Source: Actinostola sp. cb2023
Taxonomy: Eukaryota > Cnidaria > Anthozoa > Actiniaria > Actinostolidae
Length of the DNA: 64,000 bases
Assembly: GCA_033675265.1 (NCBI GenBank)
Contig: JAUJYZ010000815.1
Span: 165,001 to 229,000, forward strand
Direction of reading: 5' to 3'
Part shown: positions 45,501 to 58,728 of the stretch, piece by piece
How the letters are laid out: each line of letters begins with the position of its first letter
Position numbering within the stretch: the stretch's first letter is position 1
Program-made: the position numbers and the translations under genes
Notes under the pieces: model-generated
Database searches by the model: none
What the model was told of the DNA's origin: nothing
What the model saw: only the letters and a program-made list of their open reading frames with translations

Positions 45501-47621
45501 AAGATAATATCGAAGACAATAGCAAAGTATTGAGCCTGAGTAGTGTGTTATTGTCTGCAATGATGGTTACACTTTTAGTATTATATTTATGGTATTCTTG
45601 CAATCCGCGTAATGAGCTATTTAATATTATATTAATTAATAATTTATATTAATTATAAATACTTGAAAATAAATCAATTATCTGTTATTTCTTTATCATC
45701 TTAAAGATATTAACTTTTAAGTTTATAGTGATCATCAAATTACATGGATCAGTGTCCATTATAAGGTCCCTGGTTAGTTCCCTTTCACAATGATTTCAGT
45801 ATTGAAACAGTTTACAAAAAATAAATATATCACCAATATTCACTTTGAAGATAGATTAACTTAAATGCTTTTTGCTTGCTGCATATATTTCAAATATTAC
45901 AAATTCACAACAAGTGACAAGTTACAAGTTGCAATAACAATCATGAAGACAGTCAAAGTTCTCCTATGGGACAAGTCTGTGGATACGTTTGTAAGAAAGT
46001 GGTATGAGGTACCATGCTAAATAAGCTGGTTGACTTCCCAGGATTTGTTTAGAACAAGAAAAAGATAGTGAAGATATCTGAAGATATCTGAAGATATCTG
46101 AAGAGTTTGGAAAAAAGATTGTATGGGTACTTTATTGTGTAGGTTGTAGGTTATACATGTAGATTAACCAGACCATATAACAGTAATCGCAGCCTGACAA
46201 ATGAGATAATATTCGCTTGGACAAAATCATGAAAAGATCATGTCTAGATGTTGAAACACGTTAGACTACTAGTAGCCAAATGGTTTGACTTGTAAAATGA
46301 CATAGAATAAGTTCCAAACAGTAACATTGACATTGCTGGAAATGTAGGTTCGAAATTTGGGGAAATATTTTTGTTGTATTCATTATTAGAAATGGAACTT
46401 ATTGAACAGGTACATATGTATATTGATGACTGAAAAGATATTAAGTACCCAGTAATGCATCCAATATGTAAGACTAGTAAAAAATACTTTCACAGGAAAA
46501 CAGTAGTATGAAATATCAATTCCAAAAATTACTTTCAGCTGAAGTGAGAGAACAACAAATGATCCAAACCACTTTAAATTGCCTAGAAATAAACATGTTA
46601 CGCCCATAGATACATTTTATTTTTCCCAAGTGGTTGGATTTTCACTTGTGCTTTAAAGTTTAAAATACAGCTTTCTCAAAAGGGTTACAAAAAGAAAGGA
46701 TGAATGAAACTTTTTGCTCTATTTTATCCCTTTCACCCAATAATGATAAGCCAAGAAAATACTGGGTCAGAATTTAGATTGATTGAAAGAAACTTGTGTT
46801 GACTTCCAAGAAAGAAAAATTGTTTACAAAGAAAGGAAACTCTCTTTCATCAGTGTATATTATTGATCAGGCCCTGTTATAAGATATTGAAACCTTTTAT
46901 CTTGAAACTTGAATGTAACTGCATTTCTCATTGTGTAATCCCAAAGAACATGATTGTTAAATAAATAAATAAATAAATAAATATGATTTATGAACGATGA
47001 TGGTGTCATAAGCAGTTTACCAGATGAACAATCAAACAGCCATGACAGTCCGAAGAAGTAAAGACAAACGACTCCAAACTCACAAAGCTTCTACACAGAT
47101 ACAACATTACATACTCCAACAAAACCCACCAAACACTTGAGGACAAGTCAAACTCTTGAGCAACCACAGTGAAGGACATTGTAGAGGTGTGAAAGGTGAT
47201 ATGATCCGGAAGCTTTTCAGTGAAATGTTTTTTTTTCAGAAAACAAATTTCATTGTGTTCAATCCAGAAATGTGTATTGTAGTAGTCCAGACTGTCATCA
47301 AAATGTTCAACACTGGCATCTTGGTGCATTTTGTTTGGTCAGTTTGAAACCATATGGACCATCCAAAGAAATTCTGATCACTTGATATATGTCTTTTGAA
47401 GTTTCTTATTAAACTCACAGGTTGTTTCCCACAGTAGCTGTGTGACAGTCTTATCATCCGGTCTTTCAGCAAGTGAGTAAGTGAATTGAATTGAATTGAG
47501 TAAGTAGCTTATAATATAAAAGCTTTAAAAAAGTAATATTTTCATGTTTATGTCATATCGACAAAGAGATGGATAGCCAAATGTTTCTCTTGTGAATTAG
47601 CTGAAGCATGCTTTACCAACG
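45501..47621. other. No gene recognised; interior of the inverted repeat
   Basis: AT-rich sequence. A (AAAT)n run is at 46960-46985 and a triple gaagatatct at 46068-46100. A minus-strand frame of 107 codons at 47006-47329 has no recognised motif and is not called. Confidence 0.4.
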
Positions 47622-48745
47622 TCATGGTCCTTGTGTAGTGTCTATGATGCTCCTGCAATACGTTTTGTAACACCATCATTAACGGAATCTTTAGCACTAT
47701 TGGTAGATACTTCATCTGTGGTCCTTGTATAGTGTCTATGATGCTCCTGCATAAGTTTTGTAACACCATCATTAACGGAATCTTTAGCACTATTGGTAGA
47801 TACTTGATCTGTGGTCCTTGCATAGTGTCTATGATGCTCCTGCATAAGTTCTGTAACACCATCATTAACGGAATCTTTAGCACTATTGGTAGATACTTGA
47901 TATGTGGTCCTTGTATAGTGTCTATGATGCTCCTGCATAAGTTCTGTAACACCATCATTAACGGAATCTTTAGCACTATTGGTAGATACTTGATCTGTGG
48001 TCCTTGTATAGTGTCTATGATGCTCCTGCAATACGTTCTGTAACACCATCATTAACGGAATCTTTAGCACTAATTGGTAGATACTTCATCTGTGGTCCTT
48101 GTATAGTGTCTATGATGCTCCTGCATAAGTTCTGTAACACCATCATTAACGGAATCTTTAGCACTACTGATAGATACTTCATCTGTGGTCCTTGTATAGT
48201 GTCTATGATGCTCCTGCATAAGTTCTGTAACACCATCATTAACGGAATCTTTAGCACTATTGGTAGATACTTGATCTGTGGTCCTTGTAGTGTCTATGAT
48301 GCTCCTGCAATACGTTTTGTAACACCATCATTAACGGAATCTTTAGCACTATTGGTAGATACTTCATCTGTGGTCCTTGTATAGTGTCTATGATGCTCCT
48401 GCATAAGTTCTGTAACACCATCATTAACGGAATCTTTAGCACTATTGATAGATACTTCATCTGTGGTCCTTGTATAGTGTCTATGATGCTCCTGCATAAG
48501 TTCTGTAACACCATCATTAACGGAATCTTTAGCACTATTGGTAGATACTTGATCTGTGGTCCTTGTAGTGTCTATGATGCTCCTGCATAAGTTCTGTAAC
48601 ACCATCATTAACGGAATCTTTAGCACTATTGATAGATACTTCATCTGTGGTCCTTGTAGTGTCTATGATGCTCCTGCATAAGTTCTGTAACACCATCATT
48701 AACGGAATCTTTAGGACTATTGGTAGATACTTGATCTGTGGTTCT
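47622..48745. repeat. 93-bp minisatellite, about 12 copies
   Basis: The unit begins gtgtctatgatgctcctgca and includes aacaccatcattaacggaat. Variants are 'caatacg' for 'cataag' and loss of 'ata'. Unit length is a multiple of three, hence long false frames on both strands. Confidence 0.94.
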
Positions 48746-49361
48746 GGAATACTGTCCATGGTGCTCCTGTGACAACTTCGTCATTGGTGGAATCATTGTT
48801 GGTAGATACGGTACTTCATCTATGGTTGTGTAGAACTTAATTCCCAGTTAGAAATAGCCCTCATCAACATGTCAAATACATTTTATATTTTTTGCATTGC
48901 ATAACATTTTTTCATTTCATAAACAACAATATATAAACAACATTGGTTTAAGATGATTACTTGTTACAAAGAAATATTAAATACATGTAACTAGCATTTG
49001 AAATCAAAAGCTGAGTGCTGTTGTCTTCTATGCCAATTACTTTCTTTGCAATTTGGCAACAACCTTTAATTTAATTATGTTTAGAGAATCAAAATATTTA
49101 CTTAAAGATAAATTATAGCATTAGAACTTCTCAAAAACATGCCCTCAATAATGTTCTCTGAGATTTAATACAGTCAATGTCTTATTTGATTATTAATGTA
49201 GGCTATGGTCATATGCTTATAATATTACAAGTAATACCATGGCACTGAGGGATATTAGTAATTAAATGTCAGTCTTTTGCATGATAGCTTTCTGGTCTAA
49301 TGCCATCATAGTCATTGTCCCTGTTGTAGTAGTTAATAATCATTATAATTTATATATTTTC
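48746..49361. other. No gene recognised
   Basis: AT-rich sequence between the 93-bp array and the right inverted-repeat arm. No supported exon or motif. Confidence 0.4.
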
Positions 49362-49615
49362 TTATGTTATTATTTTAGATTCAAATAATTCAAAAAATAA
49401 TTTCACAGTATAATTGAAACAATATGTTAATACTATACATACATACAGTTTTTTCACTTAATTAAGACAGTTGCAATGCTATGTAGTTGTGATTTCCATG
49501 TGGTGCAATTTTAAGGTCACATATTTGCATCATTGTAACATTGTATTTCAAGTGTTCTCATGTCTGTAACTGTCACTGCCATGGTTGTTGTCTTGTCTAA
49601 TGTCATCATAGTCAC
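49362..49615 (-). repeat. 260-bp inverted repeat, right arm
   Basis: Reverse-complement partner of 45243-45500. Flanking sequence (aatcattctaattcactatg) recurs at 45030, 49635 and, with one change, 50010, showing a wider dispersed family. Confidence 0.85.
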
Positions 49616-50204
49616 TGTCTATGTTGTAGTAGTCAGTAATCATTCTAATTCACTATGTCTATACTGTGTCATTGAAACACTGTGTTTTTGATTGTCAGGT
49701 TTGTAACCATCTTCGTAATGATGTGCTCTTGCCAGGCTTCAATTTAGAAGGATGTCACAGTCTCAAGGAGTGCAAAGTTCAGTGGATATGTAGTTATCAC
49801 AAAATACGCCAGACTTTTGTTCACTCAAATCATTTCAAAGACAATGTTTTGGTTTCCATGAAAGAGCTTTCTAGCTTTGTTTTGAACCCTCTTTTAATGT
49901 TTAGCTTTTTGTATGTACTATTTGTATTTGCTGTGAAGTCTGGTGAGAACACTGAAAGTTGAAGCAAGATCCAATGAGATCATAGTCATTGTCTCTGCAG
50001 TTGAAGTCAGTAATCATTGTAATTCACTATGTCTATACTGTGTCATTGTAAATATTGTTTCTGGTTCGCATGTGTAACAGTGTGTGTCCTGGTTGTTGTC
50101 TGGTCTAATGTCATCATAGTCATTATGTCTGTTGTAGTACTATAATAATAATAATTGACTATGGTCTTGCAGATTAGCCTAAGTGGTGATCATGACAAAG
50201 GTAA
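49616..50204. other. Repeat-family flank with one unrecognised open frame
   Basis: After an acceptor-like attgtcag at 49698 a frame reads VCNHLRNDVLLPGFNLEGCH and ends VKSGENTES with a stop at 49962. It has a hydrophobic stretch (LNPLLMFSFLYVLFVFAV) but no recognised domain, and it lies inside a repeated region, so it is not called as a gene. Confidence 0.3.
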
Positions 50205-50985
50205 ATAGCATGGACAGTATTCATCACAACTTCTCTAATGTATGCCTATCATGCATAAAGGTGGTAGTATTCCAATAGCATGGACAGTATTCATCACAAC
50301 TTCTCTTATGCATATCATGTATAAAGGTGAAAGTACTTATTCCAATAGCATGGACAGTATTCATCACAACTTCTCTTATGTATGCCTATCATGTATAAAG
50401 GTGATAGTATTTATTCCAATAGCATGGACAGTATTCATTACAACATCTCTTATGCATATCATGTATAAAGGTGATAGTACTTATTCAAATAGCATGGACA
50501 GTATTCATCACAACTTCTCTTATGTATGCCTATCATGTATAAAGGTGATAGTATTTATTCCAATAGCATGGACAGTATTCATCACAACTTCTCTTATGCA
50601 TATCATGTATAAAGGTAATAGTACTTATTCAAATAGCATGGACAGTATTCATCACAACTTCTCTTATGCATATCATGTATAAAGGTAATAGTACTTATTC
50701 AAATAGCATGGACAGTATTCATCACAACTTCTCTTATGTATATCATGTATAAAGGTGATAGTACTTATTCAAATAGCATGGACAGTATTCATCACAACTT
50801 ATCTTATGCATATTATGTATAAAGGTGATAGTACTTATTCAAATAGCATGGACAGTATTCATCACAACTTCTCTTATGTATGCCTATCATGTATTCATCA
50901 CAACTTCTCTTATGTATGCCTATCATGTATAAAGGTAATAGTATTCCAACAGCATGGACAGTATTCATCACAACTTGTCTTACAT
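50205..50985. repeat. 70-74-bp minisatellite, about 11 copies
   Basis: The unit begins atagcatggacagtattcat and includes tcatgtataaaggt. A short form (gcatatcatg) and a long form (gtatgcctatcatg) alternate in the first half. Confidence 0.93.
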
Positions 50986-51112
50986 CTGCCTATCGATTCA
51001 GTTTCCTACTTTAGTTATTTAATAATATTATTGGTTGCGTACTTATGTCCCTGGGACAGACAATGATGTGATGCAATATGTGTTATCTATTTAAATCATA
51101 GCAAGAACTTAA

Positions 51113-51534
51113 AGTGCCTATGAAACGAAAAAACAGACCCCGTTTTTATTTGATACTACGAAAGTTTTCTATTTGCTTGTTTACATGGCGTTAATAAAAA
51201 GGGAATTGAGCTTCAGGAAAATTTTTTATTTCGCGCACGAAGTTGGGCATTTTGGGTTTCAAAGTGCAACAATTCCCGCTCGGTCAAACTATAGAAATGT
51301 GATGTCATAAGTTGTGCAAACAAAGGCATACACAACTTATGACGTCACCGAGCCATTGTCAAGGGCCCAGTCTCTTGTCGCACATTTTGGTTGAAAATGA
51401 TAATTTTCGAACCGCGAAAAGAAAATGTTCGCACGCTCAAAGTCGATGTTTAAATACAGCAAATGTTCAGAGAAAGACCAAACAACAATAATGTACAATA
51501 AAACATGGATCGACATTTTCGTTTCATAGGCACT
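51113..51534. mobile_element. TTAA-flanked MITE, 422 bp
   Basis: Inverted ends AGTGCCTATGAAACGA and TCGTTTCATAGGCACT (offset by one) are flanked by TTAA at 51109-51112 and 51535-51538, the target of piggyBac-type transposases. Non-coding. A sister copy is at 61453-61863. Confidence 0.9.
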
Positions 51535-51654
51535 TTAAGTTACTGAATTGTAAGCAGATAATATGTGACTACTGTGTCTTGTTGTTTAATAGAACTTACC
51601 CCTTTACCCTCGACCTTGTTTTTAAACCAATTTTCAAATTTGATCACGCTTTTG

Positions 51655-51755
51655 GCCGCCATTTTGAATTGGCGCAACAAGCAAAAATTTGTAGAAATCT
51701 GGATCACTTTGGCTTGCCATAACTTTTGTTGGATTTTGTTGGCCGTTGTGGAGAG
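51655..51755 (+). mobile_element. Half-copy of the 13637 MITE
   Basis: ccgccattttgaattgg and tagaaatctggatcacttt match the left arm at 13641-13700 in the same orientation. No right arm is found. Confidence 0.75.
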
Positions 51756-52864
51756 GTTCGACTGTAGTTTTTGATTGAAGTCTGAAGTCATAGAAGACAG
51801 TTCTAGCCTTGTATGTCAACCGTAATAATGGTTCTAATATCAATTCGTAGTAATAATTTAAAATTGCAGTTGAAAATGCAGCTACGTCACTGTACACAAG
51901 TTACTGTAGGCAAATACGCAAGTAGTATGGTAGGCACCAATAAATCCAAGTAATGAGCAAAAATAAATGATACTACATTTATGGGTCCTTTTAAATAAAT
52001 GATACTACATTTATGGGTCCTTTTTATGAAGAATTTCGCTTTCAAATAATGAAAACTAACCAATATTTCCCTATTTTCATTCCATTTTGTTAGAATTGCG
52101 ATACAAAAATGAGACTGCGTTATCAATACCGAATATATTTTCTCCCAACTAGCCGTTATTATAAACCGATACTGCCATCTCAAAATCGCGTTTAGTTTCT
52201 ACACACATGTAGCATATTTCTGGGATGTACTATAAAACCCAAACTTGTTATCAACACAATTTTCCCTTCCAGAGCAAAGGAAGAAGATAAAATCATTCTG
52301 CAACTTTTGAAAAACAAGATGCTGCTCTTAACATCCGTAAGAACAAAGAACGTTGCAATGTGTCACAGAAGTAGTTTATGCCTATTCTGCACAGGTTACT
52401 GTAAAAAGGATTCCTTCAGTCAACAACACCAGATCAGAATGAGAATAAACATCTAGGTTAAGTGTTCTAGTAAAATCAGTTAATTGATGAACAAATGCAA
52501 AAATAACCTTATGATATGGCCAAAGAACCCCGTCGAAGACAATATCTCAATAGTATATGCATAACAGCATGGATTTTATCATGAAAATGTATTATATGTA
52601 AGGTGAATAGTTGCAGGATTTTGTGAATTTGGGCTTTGCATCTGTATTGTTATAGGTTTGAAATCGCAAAATACAAATGAAGTGACACAAAGGGAGTCAT
52701 TTGTAATAATTTATTAACTGTTTTTTAAGTAACTAAAACAGCAAAAAAAGTCTATGCAATTATGATATGAAAATCAAAAAAAGTTTCTGCACATTAAGAA
52801 TGTCAGCAGTTTGTCAGGGTATTTTTGTATAATACATTATGTACTGTTTAATAAATGAGCAGGA
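51756..52864. other. No gene recognised
   Basis: AT-rich sequence. A 35-bp direct duplication (aaataaatgatactacattt, then atgggtcct) lies at 51961-52022. No motif-bearing frame. Confidence 0.4.
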
Positions 52865-52925
52865 GTGTTTTATCGGGTTTAAAACCATGAGGCGAAGCCA
52901 AGTGGTTTTAGACCCGATAAAACAC
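52865..52925. mobile_element. Short fold-back
   Basis: gtgttttatcgggtttaaaa pairs with its complement ending gataaaacac; the loop holds ggcgaagcc, itself a small palindrome. Confidence 0.8.
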
Positions 52926-53371
52926 GATCTGCAAGTTTATTGAACAGCTTCAAAAACGATCGTCCACAATAATACATTTTCAGATGATTTCAGTAAAAAG
53001 TAGCAAGGAAAACCATAAACATAGCAGTATCGTGTTGGTTCTAATGCCTCACACATGCGCACCAATACTACTGATACTCTCAAAGAGATCCCACCTGTTG
53101 AACTCTTCGTAAGAGTAGGGGATTGTTACCCGGTTCAACAGCCTACTTCAAATAGGAGTCATAACACACTAACATACTAATTCCTCATGATTGTAAGCTG
53201 TTCTGCTGCCGTAGGAGCCTTCATATGCAGCCCGAAAAAGTCCTCCATCAGGTTTGTAAAGCATTATAAGCAAAACATATTATTATTATTATTATTATTA
53301 TCATTAAATATGCACGGGTTTTTCAAGCCACCTTTCATGTTACTTTGTTTGAATTTCGAGATTTCAACTAT

Positions 53372-55950
53372 TATACAGTATTGCTTAGTCTGAGTGGAAT
53401 CTAAGTGTAGTTTCTCCTTTGTTATACATGCTTTTCGTTATATTACACACAGGCTGAGTGGAGTTTGAGTGTAGTGCAAACTGAATCCAACTGTGACCAA
53501 ACTGTGTTGGCCGATGAGACATTTCTATAGTAAAATAAATAAAATAAAATAATAGTACATTTACATAAAATAATAGTACATTTATATAGTACTGGTGTAA
53601 AGTGTAATGCAAACTGAATCCAACTGTGAACAAACTGTGTTGGATGACTAGATATTCATATTCATACATAGTACAGTTTAAATGAATGAAAATAATTTTT
53701 AAATGATTATGAGCACTTTATAGTCTAGGAGCATCATTTCACTTCTTTTTGTACATGAAGACGGCAAACATATTAAGCCAGCAAACAAGAAATGCCAACT
53801 TATAAAATATTTCCAGTTCAAGTTGACATACAGGTATGAAACTTAGCTCATTTTCAAGCTTAAATATTATGGGAAACTTTTATAGTACATTTGTATTTTG
53901 ACTGCTGTGAAATATATCATTAGGTTATTGTTGTTTTTACAAGAAAGCAAACAACCAATGAACGAAGCGTCCTTCCAATTCATCTCAACAACATGACAAT
54001 TAGACAACAGTAGTTGATGAATGTAAATAAACTTCTTGACTCACCGTTTCTAAAGTTTACTGTGGGAGAAAGTACTAACATTATGAAAAATGGAATTTAT
54101 TAATTTCTTCAAAAGAAATCACCATGCATCACCATCACAATGAGCAGGTATATTAAAGTTCCTGTAGATTTTTAAACGCTGACACACCAGGTGTCAATCA
54201 AGTGTCTCAAACATAACAATCTCACATACTCATACTCATACTCATCTCACATACTCTACTTTAGATTTTATAACTGATCAAGCCGAAAGTTGGTGGAAAA
54301 GTAAGTCACACATTTAGCAGGTTGAAGTCCAAGTACGAACTGTGGTCCTCTACTACGAACACGTGCATTTGGACTTACGGAGATTTTCACCCACGCCAGA
54401 AAGCCGCTAGTACAAACACTACAGACACATACATTTGGACTTACGGAGATTTTCACCCACGCCAGAGATCCGCTAGTACAAACACTACAGACACATACAT
54501 TTGGACTTACGGAGATTTTCACCCACGCCAGAGATCCGCTAGTACAAACACTACAGACACATACATTTGGATTTACGGAGATTTTCACCCACGCCAGAGA
54601 TCCGCTAGTACAAACACTACAGACACATACGTTTGGACTTACGGAGATTTTCACCCACGCCAGAGGCCCTCTAGTACAAACACTACAGACACATACATTT
54701 GGACTTACGGAGAATTGCACCCACGCCAGAGGCCCTGTAGTACAAACACTACAGACACATACATTTGGACTTACGGAGATTTTCACCCACGCCAGAGGCC
54801 CTCTAGTACAAACACTACAGACACATACATTTGGACTTACGGAGATTTTCACCCACGCCAGAGGCCCTCTAGTACAAACACTACAGACACATACATTTGG
54901 ACTTACGGAGAATTGCACCCACGCCAGAGGCCCTGTAGTACAAACACTACAGACACATACGTTTGGACTTACGGAGATTTTCACCCACGCCAGAGGCCCT
55001 CTAGTACAAACACTACAGACACATACATTTGGACTTACGGAGATTTTCACCCACGCCAGAGGCCCTCTAGTACAAACACTACAGACACATACGGAGATTT
55101 TCGGTGTTATCAGTTCTGAAATCCAAGGTTCATTAGCGTGCATGTGAGAATGTTATGTTAGACACATTTAATTGACAAATGTATCTTTAAATCCACAGGA
55201 ACTTTAACCAACTCACTCATTTGAATCCAACAAGATTATGATCATCAACTCCAATTGTCATGTTGTTGAAACGAGCTGCAAGGACCCTTCATTCATCGGT
55301 TATTAGTTTTCGTGTATAAAAATATATATAAAATTCCACACCAATCAAAATATAAAACTATCCCTTAGTATTTATGCATAAAAACGAGCTAAATGTTGTG
55401 CATGTACAATAACTAGAACTAAGATATGTCATAAGAGGGTACAACATGTATGTTCAAAAATAAGTGAAAGGAAGCTCTACACTAGACTACAAAGTGCTCT
55501 TAATCATATTTATTAATTTAGTTTGAGACACACATTGTATCGGGCTTATAATTCTTTTGGTTTTGAACCATGACTCTTGATTTAATTTTACAGTGTATAT
55601 ATACATGTGTACATGGAACACAAATGTCTCGCCTTTCAACATAGTTCGTTCACCGTTGGATTCATTGCACTACACTCAAACTCCACTCCACAAAGCCTGC
55701 ATGTAATGTTAACAAACGACTGTGTAAGAAAGGCACAACTTCACGCAAACTACATTTACATTCCACTCAGACTCCATGCCGACTCAACACAGACTCCATG
55801 CAAAACAATGTTAACATACTTCTAAGCATTACTGTATTGTAGCTGTATTATACAATAAACAAGTCACGCACAAAAAGAGGGAACATCTATAAAACTGGGG
55901 AGTATTTTGCAAGACTTTGTATGCAAATATTGTGAGGACGTTTGGAATTT
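53372..55950. mobile_element. TIR element with 66-bp array, copy A
   Basis: Left end tatacagtattgcttag and right end near 55853 (actgtattgtagctgtatta) are inverted relatives. The similarity extends inward about 130 bp (gagtttgagtgtagtgcaa and complement near 55655-55680). No transposase frame. Together with about 90 bp of right flank, the unit is tandemly repeated as copy B. Confidence 0.8.
54347..55090. repeat. 66-bp minisatellite in copy A, about 11 copies
   Basis: Unit acatttggacttacggagat, then tttcacccacgccagag and ctagtacaaacactacag. Two variant classes: 'gatccg' on the left, 'gccctct/gccctgt' on the right. Frames on both strands are artefacts. Confidence 0.95.
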
Positions 55951-56769
55951 GCATCTAAGTATAGTTTCTCCTTTGTTATACAGACTTCTGTTTACATTAC
56001 ACACAGCTTTAGCTAAGTTTGAGTGTGGTGCAAACTGAATCCAACTGTGAACAAACTGTGTTGTATGACGACACATTCATATTCATATATAGTACAGTTT
56101 AAATGAATGAAAATAATTAATTTAAAAAAAATGATTATGAGCACTTCATAGTCTAGGAGCATCATTTCACTTCTTTTTGTACATGAAACCGGCAAACATA
56201 TTAAGCCAGCAAACAAGAAATGACAATTTTTGAAATATATTAATTTCAAGTTGACATTCAGGCATTAAATTTAGCTCATTTTCAAGCTTAAATACTATGG
56301 GAAACTTTTATAGTACATTTGTATTTTGACTGCTGTGAAATATATAATTGGGTTATTATTGATTTTACAAGAAAACAAACAACCATTGAATGAAGCGTCC
56401 TTCCAATTCATCTCAACAACATGACAATTAGACAACAGTAGTTGATGAATGTAAATAAACTTCTTGACTCACCGTTTCTAAAATTTACTGTGGGAGAAAG
56501 TACTAACATTATGAGAATATGGAATTTATTAATTTCTTCAAAAGATATCACCATGCATCACCATCACAATGAGTGGGTAGTTTAAAGTTCCTGAAGATTT
56601 TTAAACGCTGACACACCAGGTGTCAATCAAGTGTCTCAAACATAGCAATCTCACATACTCATACTCATACTCATCTCACATACTCTACTTTAGATTTTAG
56701 AACTGATCAAGCCGAAAGTTGGTGGGAAAGAAAAAGTCACACATTTAGTACGAACTGTGGTCCTCATTT

Positions 56770-57105
56770 AGTACAAACACTACAGACACATACATTTGGA
56801 CTTACGGAGATTTTCACCCACGCCAGAGATCCGCTAGTACAAACACTACAGACACATACATTTGGACTTACGGAGATTTTCACCCACGCCAGAGATCCGC
56901 TAGTACAAACACTACAGACACATACATTTGGATTTACGGAGATTTTCACCCACGCCAGAGATCCGCTAGTACAAACACTACAGACACATACATTTGGACT
57001 TACGGAGATTTTCACCCACGCCAGAGATCCGCTAGTACAAACACTACAGACACATACATTTGGACTTACAGAGATTTTCACCCACGCCAGAGATCTGCTA
57101 GATTT
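56770..57105. repeat. 66-bp minisatellite in copy B, about 5 copies
   Basis: Same unit as 54347-55090, but only the 'gatccg' class is present. Confidence 0.95.
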
Positions 57106-57746
57106 TCGGTATTATCAGTTCTAAAATCCAAGGTTCATTAGCGTGCATGTGAGAATGTTATGTTTGACACATTTAATTGACAAATGTATCTTTAAATCTA
57201 CAGGAACTTTAACCAACTCTCTCATTTGAATACAACAAGATGGATTATGATCATCAACTCCAATTGTCATGTTGTTGAAACGAGCTGCAAGGACCCTTCG
57301 TTGATCGATTATTTGTTTTATTGTATTTTTTTTTAATGCATAAAAGTTCACACCAGTCAAAATATAAAACTATCCCTTAGTAATTAAGCATAAAAACGAG
57401 ATAAATGTTGTGCATGTACATTAACTACAACGAAAGATATGTCATAAGAGGGTACAACATTTGTTGTTTGGCGGCTGCATGTTCAAAAATAAGTGAAAGG
57501 AAGCTCTACACTAGACTACAAAGTGCTCTTAATCATTTTTAGTGATTTTGTTTGAGACACACATTGTATCGGGCTTATAGTTCTTTTGGTTTTGAACCAC
57601 GATTCTTGATTTAAATTTACAGTATATATATACGTGTATAGGAACACAAATGTCTTGTCGTCCAACATACAGTAGTTTGTTCACCTTTGGATTTCGTTTC
57701 ACTACACTCAGAATTCCTCTCAGCCTGCATGTACCATAAACAAAAG

Positions 57747-57879
57747 GGTTGGCATTAGATTCCATCCCTCAAAACCACTTCGGACTGATAGAACAATAGA
57801 ACGATTCAGTAACACAATAGATTTGTTCTATTGTTTGGTCGGCCAAGGCGGTTTGGAGGGATGGAACCTAATGCCAACC
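57747..57879. mobile_element. 133-bp fold-back with 9-bp target duplication
   Basis: GGTTGGCATTAGATTCCATC pairs with the complement of the right end. AAACAAAAG flanks both sides (57738-57746, 57880-57888). Copy A has the uninterrupted site (ttaacaaacgactgtg at 55709-55724). A 9-bp duplication suits Mutator-like elements. Confidence 0.88.
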
Positions 57880-58116
57880 AAACAAAAGACTGTGTAACAA
57901 AGGTGAAACTTCACGCAAACTACATTTAGATTCCACTCAGACTACACGCTGACTCAACACAGACTCCACACAAAACAATGTTAACATACTTCTAAGCATT
58001 ACTGTATTGTAGCTGTATTATAAGAAAAATCCCCCAAAAAACTGAAAACATCAATAAAACTGGGTAGTATTACAAGACTTTGTATGCAAATGTTGTGAGG
58101 AAGTTAGGAATTTGCA

Positions 58117-58404
58117 GTCAGGATTCATAATATTAATTCTTTAGGATTTGTCTCTGATTTATAAAAACTTTATTATTATAGATATTTTGGTCTTTGATCA
58201 AAGACCTTCACAAGTATGGAAAAATGACATTTTTGCACACACATATCTTGCAACTAGCTAATGTCAGAATTACGAAAAAGACTTTTATAAACATCAGGGT
58301 TCTTGACACAATCGTTCCTTAATCTTTTGTCTTTATTTGAGTATCAACCCTCTAGAAAAAGTCTATTGTGGTCATTTCCCTCAATGTCCACAATAGCCAT
58401 GTTA
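58117..58404. other. No gene recognised
   Basis: AT-rich sequence downstream of copy B; no motif. Confidence 0.4.
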
Positions 58405-58596
58405 TCAAAATCGAATTCTTGATCTTTCTGTTTGTCCATAGTATACAAAGTCGCACTCTAAGCAGTCGACTTTGTATACTATTCCCTTGCTTAGGGTTAG
58501 GTATTTTTCTGTAGGTGGTAGAGATTGGACAACATGCATTGAAAGAGGAATGCCAGTTGATTTGGGACAGGAGTAGAGGACAAGTTTGTAGGACAT
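58405..58596 (-). pseudogene. Penelope-like GIY-YIG endonuclease fragment
   Basis: The minus strand reads KGIVYKVDCLECDFVYYGQT then ERSRIRF. VYKVxCxxC followed by VYYGQTxR is the GIY-YIG signature with the intervening Cys pair seen in Penelope-like retroelement endonucleases. The fragment is short: no RT upstream, and the domain stops after the second block. It differs clearly from the fragment at 12480, so it is a separate insertion. Non-functional. Confidence 0.72.
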
Positions 58597-58728
58597 TGCT
58601 TAGGGAAGTACTAAAGCACTTGTAACACAACACGATCTGCAACAAGCATGTGGAATAGCTAAACAAACATCCATAGCGAAGAGAAGGTGATGTACCTCAG
58701 AGCACCTTAATCTAAAATATTGGAAGAC

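Larger units (their letters stand above)
55951..58116. mobile_element. TIR element with 66-bp array, copy B
   Basis: Begins ctaagtatagtttctcc, matching 53400 in copy A, and runs colinearly to ggaatttgca near 58110. It lacks the outermost left end present in A, as expected from a tandem duplication. It contains a shorter array and an extra 133-bp fold-back. Confidence 0.85.

Noticed and set aside
47006..47329. 107-codon minus-strand frame
   Set aside because: No recognisable domain, AT-rich surroundings, open frames also on the other strand; not enough to call a gene.
47548..48759. Several overlapping frames with a 31-residue repeat
   Set aside because: 93-bp minisatellite artefact on both strands.
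54268..55143. Cys-rich 291-codon minus frame and Thr/Trp-rich plus frame
   Set aside because: 66-bp minisatellite artefact; the copy B array gives the same frames at shorter length.
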